In this document: positions 57,231-64,000 of the stretch, in pieces
How the letters are laid out: the number at the start of each line of letters is the position of its first letter
How positions within the stretch are numbered: the first letter of the stretch is position 1
Source: Brevibacterium pigmentatum
Lineage (GTDB): Bacteria; Actinomycetota; Actinomycetes; Actinomycetales; Brevibacteriaceae
Assembly (NCBI RefSeq): GCF_011617465.1
Contig: NZ_CP050153.1
Location: 868,001-932,000 of the forward strand
Reading direction: 5' to 3'
Length of the DNA stretch: 64,000 nucleotides
Notes under the pieces: generated by a model
Databases searched by the model: none
Seen by the model: the letters and a program-made list of their open reading frames with translations, nothing else
Told to the model about the DNA's origin: nothing
Position numbers and translations under genes: made by a program

Positions 57231-57266
57231 GGCAGAGGGCCGACCCACATGGGTCGGCCCTCTGCC
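57231..57266. terminator. Terminator between the DUF4190 gene and speE
   Basis: GGCAGAGGGCCGACCCA (57231-57247) pairs with TGGGTCGGCCCTCTGCC (57250-57266), followed by TTTG. It lies between convergent genes. Confidence 0.85.
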
Positions 57267-57293
57267 TTTGCTAGAAATCGTTATCGAACTCAG

Positions 57294-58928
57294 TCAGTAG
57301 CCGACCCAGGCTCCGCGTTCCTGATCGAGCACCCGCGGATGCAGCAGCGTCGAGGCTTCGACCTTGCCCACAGACGAGCGATCACGATCCGGTGGGAACG
57401 TCGTCGAGGCGGCGAGCACCTCGGCGGTGGCGAATCGCAGGTCCTGCGGGGCATCCTCGGGCACGGTCACCTCGGGGCCGTCGCCACTGAGGTCGGCGAG
57501 GAAATATCCCCAATCGCCGAAGCTGGGGACATCGACGTGATACGGAGTCGTCGCCAGTCCCGCCTCGGTGACGGCCTGCCCGATGCCCCAGTAGGCATCA
57601 GGGGCGAAGTACGGGGAGCCGGCCTGGACGACGAGGCGGGCCTCCGGCGACATCACCTGACGGATGAGCCCGTAGAACTCGATGCTGTAGAGCTTCGACG
57701 TCGCCACATCATCCGGGTCCGGCAGGTCCGCGATGACTGCGTCATAGGCCGAATGCTTCGCCTCCCGCAGCCATGTGAAGGCATCGGCGGCGATCGTCTT
57801 CACCCGCGGATCGTCGAGGGAATCGTCGTTGAATGCGGTGAAGTGCTCCGAGGTCTTCGCGAGCTCCAGCACCTTCGGGTCGAGGTCGACGAGCGTGATG
57901 GATGCGACGTCGGGGTATTTGAGGATCTCGCGCACGGCCAAGCCGTCGCCGCCGCCGAGGACGAGGACGTTGCGGCGCGGACCGTCCAGCAGCGGATGGA
58001 CGAGGCTTTCGTGATAGCGGTATTCGTCGGCCGAAGCGAACTGCAGATCCCCGTTGAGGAACAGCCGCGTATCGCCGGTCTTGCGGGCTTCGGTGACGAC
58101 GATCTCCTGATAGTCCGAGCGCTGCGAATACACGATCGGATCCCGGTAGAGGCGCTGCCGGGTGGTGACTTCGATGTCGTCGGTGTAGATCCACACCACG
58201 GTGAGCCCGCCGAGGATGACGACGAGCAGTGCCGCCAAGATGACCTGTGCGGTGCGGGAGATCTCGGTGCGGAAGAGCCAGAGGACGATGAGGATGCCCA
58301 CCAGCGCATTCGTCATCCCCACCGCCAGCGCACCGCGCGGCAGCCCGAGCAGCGGCAGCAGGAGGAAGGGGAAGGCGAGCCCGCCGACGAGTCCGCCCAC
58401 ATAGTCGGCGGCGAAGAGGTCGGCCACCGCGCTCGAGGCCTTCTGGGCGCGGATGCGTTGGACGAGCTCCATGAGCAGCGGGATCTCCGCGCCGATGAGT
58501 GCGCCTATGACGAACGCGAGGGCCACCATGGCCACGGTGTAGACAGCGGCGAAGGCGAAGGCGAGATAGAGCAGAATGACCGACAGCCCGCCGATGATGC
58601 CCAGGGCCGCCTCGATGAGTGCGAAGGAGACGGCGGCGAACCCAGTCAGCCGTTTCGTCGCCAGCGATCCGATGCCCATCGCGAAGACCATGACGGACAG
58701 GACGATGGAGGCCTGGACGATGGTGTCGCCGAGCAGATAGGAGCCCAGGGCCACGAGCGCGAGCTCGTAGACCATTCCGCAGCTGGCGCAGATGAACACG
58801 GCGAGCAGGACGAAGAACCGGGCCGGACCCGGACGCATCGGCAGGGTGATGGGGCGGGCCGCCTCGGTGGGGGTGTCGGTCGGAGCGGAACCGGTCGGAG
58901 CCGAACCGGATTCGTCAGAGGTGCTCAA
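57294..58928 (-). CDS. speE: Membrane-bound polyamine aminopropyltransferase (spermidine synthase-like)
   Basis: A 544-residue fusion of a multi-helix membrane domain (about residues 40-245, e.g. FFVLLAVFICASCGMVYELALVALGSYLLGD) and a C-terminal spermidine-synthase domain. The SAM-type site is VLVLGGGDGLAVREILKYPDV with ITLVDLDPKVLELAK; the active-site region includes YDAVIADLPDPDD, where the usual DSTDP becomes ADLPDP. No speD or speB gene is near, so the true substrate may not be putrescine. Overlaps the DUF350 gene (ATGA) and ends the minus-strand cassette. Confidence 0.9.
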   Translation of the reverse strand: MSTSDESGSAPTGSAPTDTPTEAARPITLPMRPGPARFFVLLAVFICASCGMVYELALVALGSYLLGDTIVQASIVLSVMVFAMGIGSLATKRLTGFAAVSFALIEAALGIIGGLSVILLYLAFAFAAVYTVAMVALAFVIGALIGAEIPLLMELVQRIRAQKASSAVADLFAADYVGGLVGGLAFPFLLLPLLGLPRGALAVGMTNALVGILIVLWLFRTEISRTAQVILAALLVVILGGLTVVWIYTDDIEVTTRQRLYRDPIVYSQRSDYQEIVVTEARKTGDTRLFLNGDLQFASADEYRYHESLVHPLLDGPRRNVLVLGGGDGLAVREILKYPDVASITLVDLDPKVLELAKTSEHFTAFNDDSLDDPRVKTIAADAFTWLREAKHSAYDAVIADLPDPDDVATSKLYSIEFYGLIRQVMSPEARLVVQAGSPYFAPDAYWGIGQAVTEAGLATTPYHVDVPSFGDWGYFLADLSGDGPEVTVPEDAPQDLRFATAEVLAASTTFPPDRDRSSVGKVEASTLLHPRVLDQERGAWVGY

Positions 58929-59353
58929 AGGAGGGCTGCGGCCATGATGCCCGCAATGCCCAGGTGGGCGGTGGCGTTGACCCAGACCTCAGGGTGCATC
59001 TGTGAGGAGTTGATGATCTCGCCGGTCTTACCCGGAGTGAGCAGACCGATGAGCAGGAAGCTCACGGCCATGAGGATGATGCCGACGATGCCGAAGACGA
59101 GGGTGGACAGGATGCCTGCGGCCAGATCATCGGAGCTCGCGCGGATGGCGGCGATGACGATGATCGCGACGCCGGCCAGGTCGGAGGCGACGAGGACCGC
59201 GGCATTGCGCGACTTCTGCTCCCACAGGATGACGTGGAGCTTGCCCGGGGTGAGCAGGTCGACGACGAAATAGCCGATGACCATGAGGAGGAGCCCGCAG
59301 CCCGCATAGGAGAGGACGACTCCGGTTTCGAAGAGGAGGTAGTTCAGGAGCAT
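58925..59353 (-). CDS. DUF350 membrane protein
   Basis: A 142-residue protein with four hydrophobic helices arranged as two repeats, each ending in a LTPGK motif (VVDLLTPGKLHVILWEQ and LIGLLTPGKTGEIINSS), the hallmark of DUF350 (YjfL-like). Part of the speE cassette. In enterobacteria DUF350 is encoded with an ATP-grasp peptide-amine ligase and a PspA-like protein, so a membrane-stress role is possible. Confidence 0.92.
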   Translation of the reverse strand: MLLNYLLFETGVVLSYAGCGLLLMVIGYFVVDLLTPGKLHVILWEQKSRNAAVLVASDLAGVAIIVIAAIRASSDDLAAGILSTLVFGIVGIILMAVSFLLIGLLTPGKTGEIINSSQMHPEVWVNATAHLGIAGIMAAALL

Positions 59354-59371
59354 GTCTGCCTTTCGCTGTGC

Positions 59372-59809
59372 CTATTTTCCGGTGCCCGGTCCGCCGCCGC
59401 GGAAGCCCGAGCCGTCGCCGTAGTTCGATCCGCCGCCGGAGAAGAACGGGAGGAAGAAGAATCCGCCGCCTCCGGAGCGTGAGGTGTCGCAGCCGACGTA
59501 GTCATAGCCGGTGCCGTTCTTCTCGTAGTCGCCCTTGCCGGGGTTCGAGACGTACTGGCCGTTCGAGAGGTCGTAGTCGCCGCAGTTCGCCGATCCGGAG
59601 GATCCGCAGCCGCGGAAGACATTGCCGAGGACGATGAGGACGATGACGACTCCGATGATCGTTCCGCAGCCGAAGCGCGGCTTCCGCCCCGAACCGCCGC
59701 CGGGGCGCTGGGGTCCGCCGGGCCGCTGTGGTCCGCTCCCGCCGCCGTTGTTCGCGCGGTCGAAGTCGAAGGAACCTCCGCTCATCGAGACGTTCGGTCC
59801 CTGGCTCAT
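59372..59809 (-). CDS. Glycine-rich single-span membrane protein of the speE cassette
   Basis: A 145-residue protein: Gly/Pro/Gln-rich N-terminus, one helix (CGTIIGVVIVLIVLGNVFRGCG), then a Cys-containing outer region (SANCGDYDLSNGQYVSNPGKGDY ... YVGCDTS) and a very Gly-rich tail with FFFLPFF. In other actinobacteria the equivalent cassette position is filled by DUF4247; I cannot confirm this one belongs to that family. ATG 59809 has GGAGG upstream and overlaps the DUF2617 stop. Confidence 0.75.
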   Translation of the reverse strand: MSQGPNVSMSGGSFDFDRANNGGGSGPQRPGGPQRPGGGSGRKPRFGCGTIIGVVIVLIVLGNVFRGCGSSGSANCGDYDLSNGQYVSNPGKGDYEKNGTGYDYVGCDTSRSGGGGFFFLPFFSGGGSNYGDGSGFRGGGPGTGK

Positions 59810-60408
59810 GTCGACCTCCTCAGTTCGCTGGTGCTGTGGACGATCTCCTGATGCTGCGGATAGCAGTGCCACGATTGCCACGCGATCCGCTCGGGCTGCG
59901 CGCACGTCAGCGACAGTGCCGTCAGCGCGCCGGGCTGCCCGGGGAACGCGACCGAGAAGTGGTCGTCGCTGGTGACGGCACGGTCGGCACCGGTGGCGAG
60001 CACCTCGGCGGCGGTCGTCGGGAAGTCTCCGTGCACTTTCGTGCGCGTCGCCGTGAACCGGTGTTCGGTGTAACCGGCCCACCGTCCGTGGCGGACGTCC
60101 TCGTGGTCCCACCGCGGTCGTAACGGCGACATATCTTTGCCGAGGCAGGCGAAGGATTCGATGAACGCATCGGTTGACCCGGCGCTCAGGATCGCTTGGT
60201 GGGAGGAGCCGATGACGGTCAGGGTCAGAGTCAGCTCAGGGGCCGCCTCGGCGAGGGTGGGCTCCGTGTCAGTGGGTGCGGCTACGGTGGGCACGGTGAT
60301 GCTGCGGGAAGCCAGGGGAGCGATCCGACCGTGGTCGAGGCTGAGCCGCAGCGCCTCGGCGCTGGTGTCGGTGAAGGGGACGTCGAGCGGTCGGGGGAGG
60401 GTGAGCAT
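59806..60408 (-). CDS. DUF2617 family protein
   Basis: A 200-residue soluble protein of the DUF2617 family: MLTLPRPLDVPFTDTSAEALRLSLD opens the domain, and LTLTLTVIGSSHQAILSA and PERIAWQSWHCYPQHQEIVHSTSEL match the family ends. Overlaps neighbours on both sides by ATGA. Unknown function; conserved with DUF350/DUF4178/speE. Confidence 0.87.
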   Translation of the reverse strand: MLTLPRPLDVPFTDTSAEALRLSLDHGRIAPLASRSITVPTVAAPTDTEPTLAEAAPELTLTLTVIGSSHQAILSAGSTDAFIESFACLGKDMSPLRPRWDHEDVRHGRWAGYTEHRFTATRTKVHGDFPTTAAEVLATGADRAVTSDDHFSVAFPGQPGALTALSLTCAQPERIAWQSWHCYPQHQEIVHSTSELRRST

Positions 60409-61061
60409 CAGCTGCCGGAGTAGATGGTGAAGGAGCCCGTCGGGATGGTCTCGCCAGTGCTGACTTCCCAGCGACCGTGGTCGAAGCGTTCGAAGGCGAG
60501 CATGCGGCCGTCGCCGGATTCGTAGTCGACATAGTCGACTCCGCCCTTCTCGTTCAGCCCCGTGGTGCCTTCGGACCGGTAAGAGGCGGTGCCGTGTTCG
60601 ACGAGGTCGTAGTCGGTGCCGTCGACGGTGATTGTCCGTGCCTTCGGCTCGATGTCGAGGTCGGGGCGGTCGCGCCAGCGGGCGATCTGCACATCGGGGT
60701 CGCGTTCGACGCTCAACCACATGCGCGTCGCCGAGGCGTCGGCCTGGAAGAAGTGTTCGGCCCAGTCGTAGCCGCCCTCGGAGATGCGCAGAGTGCCGCG
60801 GACGAAGAACTTCTCATTGCCGAATTCGAGGAGGTCGCCGGCCTTGATGGTCTCCGGGTCACCGCCGGTGTTCTGATCGGCGGCGAAGGGATCGCGTGGG
60901 GCGGCCGGCTGCTGAGTCTGCTCCTGCTTTCGGGCCTTGTTGGTACGTGTTCGGATGACGAGCACGGTCACGAGCACGACGATGATGAAGACGAGGACGG
61001 CGATGAGGAGTTCTGAGGGCACGGCGGTCTGCTTCGTTTCGGTGGCCGGACGGTTCAACAA
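60408..61061 (-). CDS. DUF4178 membrane-anchored protein
   Basis: A protein of up to 217 residues: one N-terminal helix (LLIAVLVFIIVVLVTVLVIRTRTN), a Gln/Pro linker and a beta-rich DUF4178 domain (IKAGDLLEFGNEKFFVRGTLRISEGGYDWAEHFF). The start is unsure: tandem TTG codons at 61061 and 61058 lie just after a TAGAGT element, while GTG 61022 starts nearer the helix. First gene of the cassette. Confidence 0.85.
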   Translation of the reverse strand: MLNRPATETKQTAVPSELLIAVLVFIIVVLVTVLVIRTRTNKARKQEQTQQPAAPRDPFAADQNTGGDPETIKAGDLLEFGNEKFFVRGTLRISEGGYDWAEHFFQADASATRMWLSVERDPDVQIARWRDRPDLDIEPKARTITVDGTDYDLVEHGTASYRSEGTTGLNEKGGVDYVDYESGDGRMLAFERFDHGRWEVSTGETIPTGSFTIYSGS

Positions 61062-61082
61062 CCACTCTAGTCGACCGAGACG

Positions 61083-62111
61083 TCACATGCGGGGGTGATC
61101 GTCCTTCTTCTCGAGAGCTGTCATCGTGTCGGCGATGACGAACCCGAGGTCGCGGTTGAGTGCGAGCATCGGTTCGTTGTCCGTCGCCGTGTACGTCTGC
61201 ACCCATTGCGCCGAGACGGTCGCGGCGACCGCGGGCAGCTGACGCAGGTTCGCGACCTTGAGTGCCCGACCGATCCCACGCCCTCGAAAGGCACGGTCGA
61301 CGAGCGTGTCCTCCTGGATGACGATCTGCGGATCGTGCGAGGAGACCATGATCTCCGTATATCCGACGGCGAGGTCGCCCACGTGCGCCATCGAGCTCAC
61401 CAGGGTCCACCCCTGCTCCTCCATCCGCTCCTCATGGCTGCGGATCGCCGCGGTGCTGGCATGAGCAGCGGTGCGGGTGAGATCGCCGACGGGCACGTCC
61501 TCATCCATCTGCGCCCGCAGCTGAGTCCAGGACTCCAGCACCTCCTCGGGGCAGGCACCGATCCACGAGGTGACGGAGAAGTCCGGGTCCTCCCTGATCA
61601 CGGGCACAACCGTCGAGGCTCCCGAATCCTTGTACCGATTCGCGTCTGCCTCCAGGTAGGCGGGCAGGTCGAGCAGCAGCCGGTGCTCTTCGTTGCCGAC
61701 GCTCATCCCGTGCGCCTGCGCGAAGGCGACCCCGGCCGGGCAGTAGGTTTCGGTCTGCACGATCGCCAAGGATTCGTCACAGTCAACGAGGAACTGTGCG
61801 GCCGCCTCGGCGAGGGCCGTGCCGAAACCCCGTCGACGGTGATCGGTGAGAACCCCGAGCTCGATATCGGTCGGGGTTTCGGGGGAGATGCTGATCTCGA
61901 CGCCGCCGATGATCTCCTCGCCGAGGCGGCCCACCAGGGCGATGTCCTGTCCGCCCGGGCGAGGGTGGGCGAATTGGGTGAGCGTCGTCTCGGCGCTGCG
62001 CCACCAGGCGGCGGTGCGGTCGTGCGTGTAGGCGGTGCGCATGACGTCGTTCCACGTCAGCAGCGCAGACTCGTCGTCGGCGGCGATGCGAGTGATCTGG
62101 ATCTCAGGCAT
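61083..62111 (-). CDS. Double GNAT acetyltransferase (MshD-like layout)
   Basis: A 342-residue protein with two GNAT domains. The N-half has LGVLTDHRRRGFGTALAEAAAQF. The C-half has LVDRAFRGRGIGRALKVANLRQL and the TDNEPMLALNRDLGFVIA tail. This two-domain layout occurs in mycothiol synthase MshD, but this protein lacks clear MshD-specific sequence, so substrate is undetermined. ATG 62111. Confidence 0.85.
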   Translation of the reverse strand: MPEIQITRIAADDESALLTWNDVMRTAYTHDRTAAWWRSAETTLTQFAHPRPGGQDIALVGRLGEEIIGGVEISISPETPTDIELGVLTDHRRRGFGTALAEAAAQFLVDCDESLAIVQTETYCPAGVAFAQAHGMSVGNEEHRLLLDLPAYLEADANRYKDSGASTVVPVIREDPDFSVTSWIGACPEEVLESWTQLRAQMDEDVPVGDLTRTAAHASTAAIRSHEERMEEQGWTLVSSMAHVGDLAVGYTEIMVSSHDPQIVIQEDTLVDRAFRGRGIGRALKVANLRQLPAVAATVSAQWVQTYTATDNEPMLALNRDLGFVIADTMTALEKKDDHPRM

Positions 62112-62164
62112 AGTGAGAGTCGATCACGGCAGGTGCCGGTTTTCAAGGACGCCGGTGCCCGGTT

Positions 62165-62416
62165 TCAGGACTGACGGGGTCCGTCGGGGTCGTCGGTGCC
62201 GCTGGGACTATCGGGTCCGACCCGGCCCTCCGCGGGTCCGCGGTCGGGCGGATCGGTGGAGTCCGCCTCGGCGTGGGGATCGTGTTTGGGCAGGCGGGAG
62301 CCGATATGCGAACCGGGAGTGTTCATCACCCGGTACACGAGGAAGGCGCCGATGCTGAAGACGACGATGATGCACAGAGTGAGGAAGATGACTGCGCCGA
62401 GTCCGGGCTGCATCAT
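62165..62416 (-). CDS. Small single-span membrane protein, hypothetical
   Basis: An 83-residue protein with one N-terminal helix (LGAVIFLTLCIIVVFSIGAFLVYRVM) and a disordered Asp/Pro/Gly-rich tail. No recognised family. The Met-Met start overlaps the DUF1707 stop (ATGA), so it is co-translated with that gene. Confidence 0.7.
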   Translation of the reverse strand: MMQPGLGAVIFLTLCIIVVFSIGAFLVYRVMNTPGSHIGSRLPKHDPHAEADSTDPPDRGPAEGRVGPDSPSGTDDPDGPRQS

Positions 62417-63075
62417 ATCGCCATTCGACGGCGGTCGAAGTAGTTCGCGAACCGGGCCTTGAACGACCCCATGCCGATCGATCCGCCCACGCGCACGAGG
62501 GGGCGGCGGCCGGTCGGCACCGCATCGACCACGGATTTCACGCTGCCCCAGGTCTTCGACAGCTGATCGACGTTGACGGCCCAGTCATCCGGGATGACGA
62601 TGACGACCGCGCCCATTCCGGCGACGATCTCGACTTCGATGACTTCGAGATCGGTCTCGACCTCGAGGAAGTTCAGTTCGATGTTCGACATCGAGGGTTC
62701 GCAGCGAATATAGGGCGGGACCGACCACCTGGCGCGGCGGACCTCGGATTCCCAGCCGGCCTTGATGACGAGCGGATCGAATCGATCATGGCCCTGGACC
62801 GCCATCGCACGGCCGGTAGTGGGCGCAATCGCCGAGGCGGGGCGGAAACGATCGGAGGGCAGTTCGGTGGTGAGGTCGGAGAGGACCTCGTCGAGGTCGA
62901 TGGGGAACTTCGCGGACTGGACCGTCTCCATCCGCTCGTCGAGCTCATCGACGGTGATCCGACCGTCGCCGGCGGCCTCGCGGAGCAGCTCGATCGCCTC
63001 ATCGCGTTCCTTGTGGCCGATGCGGAAGGTCTTCGCGGGGTCGTTCTCGTCGGGGGAGGGGGTGGCTGAGCTCAT
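62413..63075 (-). CDS. DUF1707 domain protein with LiaF-like C-terminus
   Basis: A 220-residue soluble protein. The N-terminal DUF1707 motif is FRIGHKERDEAIELLREAAGDGRITVDELDERMETVQSAKFPIDLDEVLSDL. The C-half (SNIELNFLEVETDLEVIEVEIVAGMGAVVIVIPDDWAVNV ... GSIGMGSFKARF) resembles the cell-wall-active-antibiotic response (LiaF/DUF2154) beta solenoid. ATG 63075 is close to a GATAGAGAT sequence and may be leaderless. Divergent from dnaX. Possible envelope-stress role by analogy. Confidence 0.85.
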   Translation of the reverse strand: MSSATPSPDENDPAKTFRIGHKERDEAIELLREAAGDGRITVDELDERMETVQSAKFPIDLDEVLSDLTTELPSDRFRPASAIAPTTGRAMAVQGHDRFDPLVIKAGWESEVRRARWSVPPYIRCEPSMSNIELNFLEVETDLEVIEVEIVAGMGAVVIVIPDDWAVNVDQLSKTWGSVKSVVDAVPTGRRPLVRVGGSIGMGSFKARFANYFDRRRMAI

Positions 63076-63154
63076 GATCTCTATCGTGCCTGATCGGGAA
63101 GTCAGCGACAACGGCGGGACTCCGGGGGCCGTGTCTCGTGTCAGTCGTTGGCAT

Positions 63155-63160
63155 TAGGCT
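63155..63160 (+). promoter_or_regulatory. -10 element (TAGGCT) before dnaX
   Basis: TAGGCT ends exactly 7 bases before the GTG at 63168. The interval AGGGGAC could also serve as a weak ribosome-binding site. Confidence 0.5.
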
Positions 63161-63167
63161 AGGGGAC

Positions 63168-64000
63168 GTGTCCACCGCACTGTACAGAAGATACCGCCCA
63201 GAGACCTTCGACGAGGTCATCGGTCAAGAGCATGTGACCGATCCGCTGAAGGCCGCCATCGAACGTGGCCGCATCAACCATGCCTACCTGTTCTCGGGCC
63301 CGCGCGGGTGTGGAAAGACCACCTCGGCGCGGATCCTGGCTCGGTGCCTCAACTGTGAGCAGGGGCCGACTCCGGTGCCGTGCGGGGAGTGCCCGAGCTG
63401 TCGGGATCTGGCCAACGGCGGACCCGGTTCGCTCGATGTCGTCGAGATCGACGCGGCCAGCCACAACGGCGTCGACGACGCCCGTGACCTGCGTGAGCGC
63501 GCCGTCTATGCGCCCGCGCGCGATCGGTACAAGGTGTTCATCCTCGATGAGGCGCACATGGTCACCTCGCAGGGCTTCAACGCTCTGCTCAAGATCGTCG
63601 AAGAGCCGCCGCCGCACATCAAATTCGTCTTCGCCACGACCGAGCCCGAGAAGGTCATCGGCACGATCCGGTCGCGGACCCACCACTACCCGTTCCGCCT
63701 GGTGCCGCCGGAGGCCCTGGGCAACTATCTCGACGAGCTGTGCACGCGTGAAGGCGTGCAGGTGGCCAAGGGTGTGCTGCCGCTGGTCGTCCGGGCCGGT
63801 GGGGGCTCGGTGCGTGACACGCTGTCGGTCCTCGACCAGCTCATCGCCGGTTCCGGACCCGATGGGGTCGACTACGGGCGGGCCATTGCGCTGCTCGGAT
63901 ACACTCCGGATTCGCTGCTTTCCGACATCGTCGATGCGTTCTCCGCCGGTGATGGTGCCGGGGTGTACCGCGCGGTGGAGCGGGTCATCGAATCCGGTCA
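63168..64000 (+). CDS. dnaX: DNA polymerase III subunit gamma/tau, 3' partial
   Basis: Clamp-loader ATPase of the replisome. STALYRRYRPETFDEVIGQEHV begins the AAA+ domain, Walker A is GPRGCGKTTSARILARCLNC, the zinc module has CNCEQGPTPVPCGECPSC (four Cys), Walker B is KVFILDEAHMV, and FATTEPEKVIGTIRSR follows. Start GTG 63168. The gene runs off the end of the window after 277 codons, so domain III and the tau tail are not seen. Confidence 0.97.
   Translation, partial: MSTALYRRYRPETFDEVIGQEHVTDPLKAAIERGRINHAYLFSGPRGCGKTTSARILARCLNCEQGPTPVPCGECPSCRDLANGGPGSLDVVEIDAASHNGVDDARDLRERAVYAPARDRYKVFILDEAHMVTSQGFNALLKIVEEPPPHIKFVFATTEPEKVIGTIRSRTHHYPFRLVPPEALGNYLDELCTREGVQVAKGVLPLVVRAGGGSVRDTLSVLDQLIAGSGPDGVDYGRAIALLGYTPDSLLSDIVDAFSAGDGAGVYRAVERVIESG

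Noticed and set aside
57249..59273. A 674-codon plus-strand frame over speE and DUF350
   Set aside because: Antisense shadow with Arg/Asp/Glu/Gln-rich composition; the minus strand has real family motifs.

Overview
The window is high-GC actinobacterial DNA. Gene content (malate:quinone oxidoreductase, mycothiol-type helper families, DUF3152, DUF4333, DUF6412, DUF6986, paired ClpP genes, ClgR/PopR-like regulator, IdeR/DmdR-type iron box, HspR-type HAIR element) and many leaderless starts fit a member of the Micrococcales. Brevibacterium is my best guess, but that genus call is an inference. No phage, plasmid, CRISPR array or complete insertion sequence is visible. Most genes are dense and operonic, with frequent ATGA stop/start overlaps.

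Layout. 1-10.3 kb: central carbon and nitrogen salvage, with the end of a malic enzyme, a DUF6986 aldolase-like protein, ureidoglycine aminohydrolase, Mqo, a HisC-type aminotransferase, a glycolate/lactate oxidase, a flavin reductase, a 2-oxoglutarate oxygenase and a homocysteine methyltransferase. 10.3-15.1 kb: queuosine salvage (tgt and a YhhQ transporter) and an unusual M3 peptidase-YbaK fusion. 15.2-20.9 kb: an AI-2E-type transporter, a lower-GC run of GNAT-GNAT-HAD-M23 genes, and an aldehyde dehydrogenase with DUF779. 21.1-28.8 kb (minus strand): one operon for a peptide-type ABC importer, a luciferase-like monooxygenase and a two-domain carboxymuconolactone-decarboxylase protein. This matches the poorly understood KPN_01854/KPN_01858/Avi_7169/Avi_7170 families.

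29-37.8 kb: tandem VOC proteins, a DUF3152 protease-like lipoprotein, a ClpC-like unfoldase behind a HAIR element, a YidC paralogue with DUF6412, an HhH DNA-repair-like protein, and a pair of clpP genes. The second clpP has lost the catalytic Ser and His. A ClgR/PopR-like regulator broken by an in-frame stop follows. 38-42.7 kb: a siderophore-binding lipoprotein with an iron box, an L,D-transpeptidase, the SRP RNA gene, and an ECF sigma factor with a DGPF protein. 42.9-49.9 kb: tRNA-Ser(GGA), a SAM riboswitch before an sfnG gene interrupted by TGA, a SpoIID-like protein, a DJ-1/PfpI protein, a DUF4333 lipoprotein and a second DGPF-ECF pair.

50-57.2 kb: FUSC permease, alkylation-repair-like protein, amidase, winged-helix regulator, flavodoxin-like protein, PLDc_N membrane protein, a Sir2-like deacetylase with an altered zinc site, a TIGR03085 protein and a DUF4190 protein. 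57.3-61.1 kb: a membrane spermidine-synthase cassette (speE, DUF350, Gly-rich membrane protein, DUF2617, DUF4178). 61.1-64 kb: a double GNAT protein, a DUF1707 protein and the start of dnaX. Across the window a partly symmetric 10-mer, GCCGAGGCGG, recurs far more often than I would expect.
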